Source: Bacteroidales bacterium
Lineage (GTDB): Bacteria; Bacteroidota; Bacteroidia; Bacteroidales; NBLH01
Assembly: GCA_021647685.1 (NCBI GenBank)
Contig: JAKIUH010000203.1
Span: 1 to 7,650 of the forward strand
Length of the DNA stretch: 7,650 bases
Direction: 5' to 3'
This document shows, piece after piece, positions 1-4,938 of this stretch. The notes beneath the pieces were generated by a model, which searched no databases, was not told where the DNA came from, and saw only the letters and a program-made list of their open reading frames with translations. Both the position numbers and the translations under genes were made by a program. Each line of letters begins with the position of its first letter. Within the stretch, counting starts at the first letter, position 1.

Positions 1-1
1 C

Positions 2-274
2 GGAAAACATGCCTTTTTACGTCCTATGGTGGATAATGCAGTATGCACCGGCTGTGGACTCTGTGAAAATGCCTGTGTTACGGAAAGAGCTTCAATAAGA
101 GTACTTCCAAGAGCACTGGCAACAGGAAAAGCCGGAGAGCATTACATTAAAGGCTGGGACAAAGAGGATGAAAAGCGTATGAAAGAAAAAGATGCAGAAG
201 AACCGGAAAAAAAAGTCAGTGACAAAGCACTGGAATACTTAAACGGAGATTGGGAGGATTTGATTGATGATTAA
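2..274 (+). CDS. napG: NapG, periplasmic ferredoxin-type electron transfer protein, C-terminal part
   Basis: This is the 3' end of a gene that runs off the left edge; the open frame begins at base 2 and about 90 residues remain. NapG is a periplasmic four-cluster [4Fe-4S] protein that takes electrons from membrane protein NapH and feeds the NapAB nitrate reductase. Visible is the last cysteine cluster, CTGCGLCENAC, followed by RASIRVLPRALATGKAGEHY, which matches the region after the last cluster in known NapG proteins (VLP, then LAxGxxGxHY). The tail after GW is longer and more acidic/lysine-rich than in E. coli NapG and ends in a DWEDLIDD stretch. The ATG at 26 is an internal methionine, not a start, because the frame and NapG-like sequence continue upstream. 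The stop overlaps the start of napH by 8 bases, which suggests translational coupling. G+C here is about 43%, clearly above the following genes. Confidence 0.93.
   Translation, partial: GKHAFLRPMVDNAVCTGCGLCENACVTERASIRVLPRALATGKAGEHYIKGWDKEDEKRMKEKDAEEPEKKVSDKALEYLNGDWEDLIDD
252..258 (+). promoter_or_regulatory. Possible ribosome binding site of napH
   Basis: GGGAGGA lies 8 bases upstream of the ATG at 267, inside the end of napG. It is one of few purine-rich Shine-Dalgarno-like matches in the window. Its spacing favours ATG 267 over the TTG directly before it at 264. It also encodes part of the NapG tail, so the match may be partly fortuitous. Confidence 0.4.
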
Positions 275-1079
275 ATTGCTAAGCCAAAATAAATACTTGA
301 TTTTAAGAAGAATTTCTCAGGCAGGAATTATAATACTTTTTATAGGTGGTAATTATTTGGGCTGGACTATTTTAAGAGGCAATTTAAGTACTGCTAATTT
401 TCTGGATATTTTTCATCTGAGCGATCCGTATATGGTAATGCAAACATTTGTTGCAGGTTTTGTGTTGGCAAATGATGTTTTGCTTGGAGCCTTGATTATT
501 TTATTGTTCTATGCATTAATTGGCGGAAGAAGCTTTTGTAGTTGGGTATGCCCTATGAATATAGTTACTGATGTAGCGGTGCGTATCCGAAAGCTTCTAA
601 AGCTTTATCAAGATGATGTTAAAATGCCAATTAATCGTAATTTCAGATATTGGGTTCTGGGATTAAGTCTGTTGGTATCCTTTTTTTCAGGAGTGGCAGC
701 TTTTGAACTTGTCAGTCCCGTATCCATGTTACATAGAGGAATAATTTATGGAATGGGCTTTGGTTGGGCAGCAGTGTTCTTAGTTTTCTTTTTCGATATT
801 TTCGTAATGCAAAACGGATGGTGTGGTTATGTTTGTCCTTTAGGCGGGTTTTATTCGTTAATAAACCGTTTTTCACTTTTTAAAGTGAAACATAATCACC
901 AAGCATGTACTGCATGCAATAAATGTTTGATTGTATGCCCTGAAAAGCAAGTTTTGTTGCCTTATATAAATAAAAGCTCTGTTCAAATAAAAGGAATGGA
1001 GTGCTCAAATTGCGGACGCTGTATTGATGTATGCGAAGACAATGCACTTTGTTTTTCTTTAAATAACTATAAAAAATAA
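267..1079 (+). CDS. napH: NapH, membrane-bound quinol-oxidising ferredoxin-type protein
   Basis: NapH is an integral inner-membrane iron-sulfur protein that, with NapG, carries electrons from menaquinol to periplasmic nitrate reductase; it is essential where NapC is absent. The 270-residue protein shows four hydrophobic segments (about residues 18-36, 66-86, 128-147 and 166-182). It has the two family CxxxCP motifs, CSWVCP (91-96) and CGYVCP (186-191). Two C-terminal [4Fe-4S] motifs follow, with cysteines at 214, 217, 220, 224 (followed by P) and 246, 249, 252, 256. The length fits the NapH family. ATG 267 is preferred over TTG 264 because of the purine-rich site upstream; the two differ by one residue. 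It overlaps the end of napG by 8 bases and is followed 16 bases later by napB. Other NosR/RdxA/FixG-related proteins share the CxxxCP pattern, but the size and neighbours settle NapH. Confidence 0.95.
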   Translation: MIKLLSQNKYLILRRISQAGIIILFIGGNYLGWTILRGNLSTANFLDIFHLSDPYMVMQTFVAGFVLANDVLLGALIILLFYALIGGRSFCSWVCPMNIVTDVAVRIRKLLKLYQDDVKMPINRNFRYWVLGLSLLVSFFSGVAAFELVSPVSMLHRGIIYGMGFGWAAVFLVFFFDIFVMQNGWCGYVCPLGGFYSLINRFSLFKVKHNHQACTACNKCLIVCPEKQVLLPYINKSSVQIKGMECSNCGRCIDVCEDNALCFSLNNYKK

Positions 1080-1095
1080 TTTAAAACTAAATAAA

Positions 1096-1692
1096 ATGAA
1101 AAAACTTATATTAATTATTAACTTGATATTGGTTGTATTGGCTGTTAGTTGCAGCTCTGAAGAAGCTGAGACTACAAACAGTAATAAAAAAGCCGATGGA
1201 ACAGCTTTTAGAAAAGGTGATTTGTTAAGCGAAAATTTTGATTTGGGTGAAATGGCTACCGTAAAATCGAATATTCCGGGATTAAGTCAAAAAGTAGATC
1301 GTGCTTTTGAAAATGCACCTCCTTTAATTTCACATCAAATGCAAGGCTTTGATTTGATTACTCTCGAAGTAAATACATGTTTAACATGCCATATGCCGGA
1401 TAAAGCAGTTGCAGCAAAAGCAACACCTATGCCTGCAACTCATTTTAAAGCTTTTCGTCCGGAAATTAAATTGGTAAATGGTAAATATGTTTTATACGAG
1501 GAAGGCAATCAAGTAGAAATTCGTGATTTAAAAGGTAAAATGGATATGGGTCGCTATAATTGTACACAATGCCATGTACCACAAACAAATGCCGAATTAG
1601 ATGTAAAAAATACCTTTCAGGCTGAATTTAGAGATACTACCAATAAGCACAAATCAACTTTAATTGAAAAGTTTGATGAAGGTGTACAGTAA
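1096..1692 (+). CDS. napB: NapB, diheme cytochrome c subunit of periplasmic nitrate reductase, probable lipoprotein
   Basis: NapB is the small electron-transfer subunit that passes electrons to the molybdenum subunit NapA. The 198-residue protein has two c-type heme sites, CLTCH (95-99) and CTQCH (156-160). The family pattern around the first is complete: PPLISH with His80, then the heme site, then PATHF with His116; His80 and His116 are the expected distal heme ligands. The N-terminus has a lysine pair, a hydrophobic stretch and LAVSC, so Cys19 is a likely lipidation site, whereas textbook NapB is soluble in the periplasm. Residues after Cys19 (SSEEAE) are serine/acid-rich, as in Bacteroidota lipoprotein export signals; this is an inference. 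A poorly conserved linker of about 40 residues follows. It sits 16 bases after napH and is followed by a strong hairpin. Confidence 0.94.
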   Translation: MKKLILIINLILVVLAVSCSSEEAETTNSNKKADGTAFRKGDLLSENFDLGEMATVKSNIPGLSQKVDRAFENAPPLISHQMQGFDLITLEVNTCLTCHMPDKAVAAKATPMPATHFKAFRPEIKLVNGKYVLYEEGNQVEIRDLKGKMDMGRYNCTQCHVPQTNAELDVKNTFQAEFRDTTNKHKSTLIEKFDEGVQ

Positions 1693-1702
1693 ATAAAAAA
1701 GC

Positions 1703-1768
1703 GAATAAGCGAATGAGTGAATAGGTACTTCTTTTTTGAATTTATTCAAGCATTTGCTTATTCTTTTT
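1703..1768 (+). terminator. Imperfect hairpin plus T-run after napB
   Basis: Two 21-base arms, 1703-1723 and 1743-1763, are inverted copies with only two unpaired positions and one G-U pair; the loop is 19 bases. A TTTTT run (1764-1768) follows. The A-run at 1695-1700 can extend the stem against it. The left arm lies in 8-base near-repeats (GCGAATAA, GCGAATGA, GTGAATAG). It could end the napGHB transcript, act as a partial terminator, or protect the upstream mRNA after processing. I see no clear promoter before the next gene, so read-through into napL is likely. Confidence 0.65.
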
Positions 1769-1794
1769 GCAATATAGTATAAAAATCATCAGGT

Positions 1795-1822
1795 ATTGAC
1801 CGTCAATCTGTCACAGGACAGA
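1795..1822. other. Two adjoining perfect small palindromes upstream of napL
   Basis: ATTGACCGTCAAT (1795-1807) is a 13-base perfect odd palindrome. It shares its last base with a perfect hairpin: TCTGTC (1807-1812), loop ACAG, GACAGA (1817-1822). They lie 30-57 bases before the napL start. They could be a regulator binding site, an mRNA stem in the leader, or part of a dispersed repeat. The spacing does not fit an FNR/CRP box, and nothing here decides between the alternatives. Confidence 0.4.
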
Positions 1823-1851
1823 CAAGTTATAGCTATTTAGCGAGCAAGTAA

Positions 1852-2811
1852 ATGAAGTATCTTTTATTTATAATCAGCTTATTTAGTATTTTCATTATGC
1901 AAAGTACTATAAAACCTGAGTTCTCAATCGAGGCATCCGGAGACGTATCAGACTTTGTTTATGAAAATGCTAAGCTCTATGTTGCTACAATGCAGGCTTC
2001 TATTGATGTAATTGAAGTATCAACAAAAAAAATTACTAAGCAAATTACTTTTAAAAAAATTAAAGATTTTCAAAATAATGAAATCTACCCAAGAGTTTAT
2101 TCAATAGATAAATTACCCGCTAAAAATAAAATTTTAGCTGTTGTGCAAGCAAGTAATGGCTATCAAAACGTGTATTTGATTGAAAATGATCGCAAAATAA
2201 AAATTAGAGATGCTTTTAAAGACCGTTTAATGATTAAAAGGGCAAAGTTTATTAATTCTGACACCATTTTGTTGGGATTATTCAGCGATGAAATTATTTT
2301 ATGGTCAATAAGTAATAATAAACAGATTTATAAAAAGCAAATCAGTACTTCGGCACTATCAGATTACACCTTGGATAAAAGCAGAAAATTAATAATAACC
2401 TGTGATGAAAGTGGAGCAACTTATTTAATAAGTGCTGAGAACGGAAAAACTATTGTTAAATTTGACGGAGAAATAAAGGATCGTGCTTTTTCAGTGGATT
2501 ATCAAAATCTTACATTTATAAGCGGAGGAAAAGACCGGAATGTAGCCGTATATTTTTTGCAAGGACGAAAAAGTTATTCAATAAAATCAGATTTTTTTGT
2601 ACTAAGTACAGCTTTAAGTCCCTCAGGGAAATTAGGTGCTTATACTGGTAATGAAACAGGTGATGTAATTGTTTTTAATATCAAAACCAAACAGAAGCTA
2701 TACACTTTAAAAGGACAGAACGAGAATATCTCAAAAATATATTTTATTGATGAAAAAACGATCATCACATCATCAAATAATGAATTTATAAAAATTTGGA
2801 AACTAAATTAA
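1852..2811 (+). CDS. napL: NapL-like secreted WD40/beta-propeller protein
   Basis: This is a 319-residue protein with an N-terminal signal sequence (hydrophobic residues 3-16), so probably periplasmic. The rest is beta-rich with WD40-like blades: repeated strand pairs ending in LW, VF or IW, for example DEIILWSI (146-153), GKDRNVAVYF (226-235), LSPSGKLGAYTGNETGDVIVF (255-275, core SPSGKLGAY) and EFIKIWKLN at the very end, as in a propeller closing on its last strand. A secreted WD40-like protein of about this length directly before napD is the signature of NapL in epsilonproteobacterial napAGHBFLD clusters. NapL's function is not well established; it is thought to help mature or support the Nap system. 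It starts 159 bases after napB and ends 6 bases before napD, so L and D are one unit. The symbol rests on context and fold rather than on a unique motif. Confidence 0.8.
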   Translation: MKYLLFIISLFSIFIMQSTIKPEFSIEASGDVSDFVYENAKLYVATMQASIDVIEVSTKKITKQITFKKIKDFQNNEIYPRVYSIDKLPAKNKILAVVQASNGYQNVYLIENDRKIKIRDAFKDRLMIKRAKFINSDTILLGLFSDEIILWSISNNKQIYKKQISTSALSDYTLDKSRKLIITCDESGATYLISAENGKTIVKFDGEIKDRAFSVDYQNLTFISGGKDRNVAVYFLQGRKSYSIKSDFFVLSTALSPSGKLGAYTGNETGDVIVFNIKTKQKLYTLKGQNENISKIYFIDEKTIITSSNNEFIKIWKLN

Positions 2812-2817
2812 AAAAAT

Positions 2818-3171
2818 ATGACCTTATCAAGTATATTAATTCAAGCAAAACCGAAAAATATTCTAAAATTAGTCGAAAAAATCAAGCAGTCAGATGTGTG
2901 TGAATATCATCTGCATGATGAAACAAAAGGAATCATCATTGTAACCATTGAAGGCAAAAATACCGGTGAAGAAATACAAAAGTTAACTGAAATTCAAGCT
3001 ATGGATATGGTAATTTCTGCTGAAATGATATACAGTCATCATGAAGATGAATTGGATCAATTACGTGATAATTTAGAAATAACTGGCATTCCCGAATGGT
3101 TAAATAAAGAAAATGTCGATGCCAAAGATATTGTTTACCACGGCGATTTAAAACGAAAAAGAATTCGATAA
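2818..3171 (+). CDS. napD: NapD, NapA-specific signal-peptide-binding chaperone
   Basis: NapD is a small cytoplasmic protein that binds the twin-arginine signal peptide of NapA and holds it back from export until the molybdenum cofactor is inserted. The 117-residue product begins with SSILIQAKP, matching the NapD start (SSxxVxxxP), and continues with the ferredoxin-like alternation expected: VEKIKQSDVCEYHLHDETKG, then IIIVTIEG (39-46), a helix EEIQKLTEIQAM (51-62), and MVISAEMIYSHHED (64-77). The last 40 residues (about 78-117), ending in the basic LKRKRIR, go beyond the core seen in the 87-residue E. coli protein. It follows the NapL gene after 6 bases. No strong terminator is seen after it; the next gene has its own promoter. 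Confidence 0.88.
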   Translation: MTLSSILIQAKPKNILKLVEKIKQSDVCEYHLHDETKGIIIVTIEGKNTGEEIQKLTEIQAMDMVISAEMIYSHHEDELDQLRDNLEITGIPEWLNKENVDAKDIVYHGDLKRKRIR

Positions 3172-3214
3172 GCGTTTTTTACTTATATCTGCAAAGCCGG
3201 TTGTTAAACAAAAA

Positions 3215-3244
3215 TTTGATATATGCTGAAACTTATTAAATTTG
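3215..3244 (+). promoter_or_regulatory. Bacteroidota-type promoter for the CAP-domain gene
   Basis: TTTG at 3215-3218 (-33 element) and TAAATTTG at 3237-3244 (-7 element, consensus TAnnTTTG) are 18 bases apart. Transcription would start near 3250, giving a short leader of about 15-20 bases before the ATG at 3267. This separates the CAP gene from the nap operon. Confidence 0.7.
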
Positions 3245-3266
3245 CAATAAATATAAAATTTAGATT

Positions 3267-3746
3267 ATGCGCTCAATCCTATTTATATTTATTCTGATTT
3301 ATAGTTTACAAGCCTGCGAACTTGCTGATGTGAATAAAGCAGATGTAAAAAGCATCGATAAGAAAAAATTACTCGATTTAGTAAACAATTTACGAAAAAA
3401 AGGCTGCAACTGTGGTTCTACCTATATGCCTCCCGCTGATAAATTGGAATGGAACGATGAAATTGAGCGTGCTGCTACCGCACATAGTATTGATATGAAT
3501 GAAAATGACTATTTCAGTCATACCAGCCTTGATGGCTCAAGTTTTGCCGATAGAATAAAAGGCACTGCCTACGAAGGAAGCCCCGGTGGAGAAAATATTG
3601 CAAAAGGTTATGCCAACGAAGAAGAGGTTTTTAATGCATGGAAAAACAGCGAAGGACATTGTAAAAATATGATGAATGGAAAATTTACGGATATTGCCGT
3701 AGGTAGAAGCGGTAATTATTGGACCATGAATTTTGGAATAAAATAA
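3267..3746 (+). CDS. CAP/SCP-domain (YkwD-like) lipoprotein
   Basis: This is a 159-residue secreted protein. Residues 1-17 form a lipoprotein signal with lipobox LQAC (Cys17). The CAP domain (about 33-159) shows all family signatures: AHSIDM (His73), YFSHTSLDG (His85), GENIAKGY (Glu109), AWKNSEGHCKNMMN (His131) and the closing strand YWTMNFG. His73, His85, Glu109 and His131 are the residues that form the metal-binding cleft in CAP proteins. CNCG (47-50) and Cys132 may form a disulfide. Bacterial single-domain CAP proteins are extracytoplasmic and mostly of unknown function. It lies 95 bases after napD and has its own promoter, so no functional link to nitrate reduction is implied. Confidence 0.9.
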   Translation: MRSILFIFILIYSLQACELADVNKADVKSIDKKKLLDLVNNLRKKGCNCGSTYMPPADKLEWNDEIERAATAHSIDMNENDYFSHTSLDGSSFADRIKGTAYEGSPGGENIAKGYANEEEVFNAWKNSEGHCKNMMNGKFTDIAVGRSGNYWTMNFGIK

Positions 3747-3748
3747 TC

Positions 3749-3771
3749 GCGTAATTTCCGTTGCGTAATTT
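3749..3771. repeat. Short direct repeat GCGTAATTT
   Basis: GCGTAATTT occurs at 3749-3757 and 3763-3771, a 14-base period, immediately after the CAP-domain gene. No hairpin is formed, so it is not a terminator. Its role, if any, is unknown. Confidence 0.4.
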
Positions 3772-3817
3772 GGCTTTTGTTTTACCTTAAATATGATAAT
3801 ATCAAACTAATTCATTA

Positions 3818-3890
3818 ACAGTCTATAAGCGGCTGTCAATTTGCAAATTTAGCTGGTGACCTCCGGATATCTAGTCTAGGGCAAACCTCA
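3818..3890. repeat. Palindrome-dense, GC-richer intergenic patch; possible dispersed repeat
   Basis: Within about 70 bases there is a hairpin ACAGTC/GGCTGT (3818-3823 with 3831-3836, one G-U pair), a perfect 12-base palindrome AATTTGCAAATT (3838-3849), GGTGACC, GATATC and CTAGTCTAG. G+C is near 45% against roughly a quarter in the surrounding spacer, and an 8-base T-run follows shortly after. The density and composition jump suggest an intergenic repeat unit or an operator region. The second half of the 12-base palindrome reads TAAATTTG on the minus strand, but no matching -33 element is found at the right distance. Confidence 0.4.
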
Positions 3891-3908
3891 TATTTTTTTT
3901 ATAAGGAA

Positions 3909-3940
3909 TTTGTTTTTTTATAAAAAAATATATAAATTTG
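3909..3940 (+). promoter_or_regulatory. Bacteroidota-type promoter match with a distant downstream gene
   Basis: TTTG (3909-3912) and TAAATTTG (3933-3940) are separated by 20 bases. Transcription would start near 3947, some 330 bases before the next coding start at 4279. Either the gene at 4279 has a long structured leader or a non-coding RNA starts here. In such AT-rich DNA a chance match is possible. Confidence 0.5.
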
Positions 3941-4064
3941 AATAGACAATAAAAAAATATCTATTGAAAGGCATAAAGCCTGAATTTACGGTATTTTTTG
4001 ACAATCAAACCCACATAACAGTTTAACCCAAAGTACATTCACATTTTAAAACTTAATTTGATAA

Positions 4065-4196
4065 GTATAAAACCAGAACTTTATACAATATTTTAGTATA
4101 AGCTCAAATCTACAAACACAAAACCAACTTGCTTATAATAAGCTTACTATTAAATTATTATGGAATAATCCATATTATAAGTAGCAGCCAGTTGGT
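4065..4196 (+). other. Possible structured leader or non-coding RNA with alternative hairpins
   Basis: A chain of complementary segments competes for pairing. GTATAAA (4065-4071) pairs with TTTATAC (4080-4086), which can also pair with GTATAA (4096-4101). TATAAGC (4097-4103) pairs with GCTTATA (4131-4137), which overlaps CTTATAA (4132-4138), itself pairing with TTATAAG (4175-4181). The last pairing is nested in ACCAACT (4123-4129) with AGTTGGT (4190-4196) and encloses a perfect stem TATGGA-ATAA-TCCATA (4159-4174). This suits a leader that switches folds, but the AT-richness raises the chance of coincidence. No known riboswitch class is recognised. Confidence 0.35.
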
Positions 4197-4278
4197 AAAT
4201 TCATCTGATAACTTGCAAATATAAGGCATAAAAAGAAAATAAGTATGTATTAGTTTTTATAATTAATAAAATAATCTC

Positions 4279-4887
4279 ATGAAAGCAATCTACTTTTTAA
4301 GTTTCCAATCTGTTTTAGCATTATTTTTGTTTACGGGCTGTGTTTCATTTACATCTTTTCAAACTGCCGATGTGCTTCCAAAAGGTAAAATTACCTATAC
4401 GGTTAGTGGAAGTATGATTTATTCATTGCCTGAAAATTTTGATGTTTATCAAGAAGGCAATCAGTTAGCAAGCCAGTTAATGATTCGAAAAGGAGTTTCT
4501 GATAATAATGAATTTCAGGTAAGTATATCACCAAACTCTTTAACAACTACTTACAAACACCTTTTTCATAAAAGCGACAAATTTTTAACATCATACACAT
4601 TTGGTGGATCTTACACATTTCTTGCATCAAGCTTTGATGATCAAATTAATATTATTGATGTTCCCGTGTCTATATATTTGACATACGCTCCATCAAATAA
4701 ATTTAATATTACATTAAACCCAAAAGTCATGTACAGATATATTGGTGATGAATCAACTGTTGTATTTGGTACAAGCTTAAATTTTGGGCTGGGAAAGCAA
4801 ATAAAAATATATCCGGAAGGTATCTTTTTTTATGATGCGGTAATTGGAAATACTTTTGTTGGCGGAGGAATTGGTTTTTCTTTTTAA
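4279..4887 (+). CDS. Small beta-barrel-like outer membrane lipoprotein, function unknown
   Basis: I do not recognise a named family. The 202-residue product has a lipoprotein signal (hydrophobic 3-19, lipobox FTGC, Cys21). A mature start of SFTSFQTADVLPKGK follows, a motif often seen at the head of small Bacteroidota outer-membrane barrel proteins. The rest alternates beta strands with short polar turns (for example GKITYTVSGSMIYSL, FLTSYTFGGSYTFLA, VPVSIYLTYAP, STVVFGTSLNFGL, TFVGGGIGFSF) and ends in a terminal phenylalanine, as outer-membrane barrels do. No catalytic motif is visible. The AT-rich spacer in front shows no promoter close to the ATG; the nearest good match is about 340 bases upstream. 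The next gene begins 51 bases downstream on the same strand without a terminator, so the two are probably cotranscribed. Confidence 0.75.
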   Translation: MKAIYFLSFQSVLALFLFTGCVSFTSFQTADVLPKGKITYTVSGSMIYSLPENFDVYQEGNQLASQLMIRKGVSDNNEFQVSISPNSLTTTYKHLFHKSDKFLTSYTFGGSYTFLASSFDDQINIIDVPVSIYLTYAPSNKFNITLNPKVMYRYIGDESTVVFGTSLNFGLGKQIKIYPEGIFFYDAVIGNTFVGGGIGFSF

Positions 4888-4938
4888 GCTAAATTGATAA
4901 TTAAAAATCTTAAATATATTTTAAAACATGCAGATATT

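Larger units (their letters stand above)
3747..4278. other. 532-base gene-free region
   Basis: No convincing reading frame is present on either strand. In order it contains a 9-base direct repeat, a palindrome-dense and comparatively GC-rich patch (3818-3890), a good Bacteroidota promoter match reading right (3909-3940), and a very AT-rich stretch with overlapping complementary segments (4065-4196). The last 80 bases before the next gene are AT-rich with no clear promoter of their own. A long untranslated leader, a small RNA gene or a repeat remnant would each fit. Confidence 0.7.

Noticed and set aside
26..28. ATG that could be read as a gene start for an 82-residue ferredoxin
   Set aside because: The frame is open to the left edge and the upstream residues continue the NapG family pattern, so this is an internal methionine.
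4216..4223. CAAATATA, a minus-strand -7 element match
   Set aside because: There is no matching -33 element 18-21 bases away and no minus-strand gene downstream.
4894..4938. TTG start adding 15 residues to the motif-rich lipoprotein
   Set aside because: ATG 4939 gives a standard positively charged start directly before the hydrophobic signal segment; the longer form would bury the signal.
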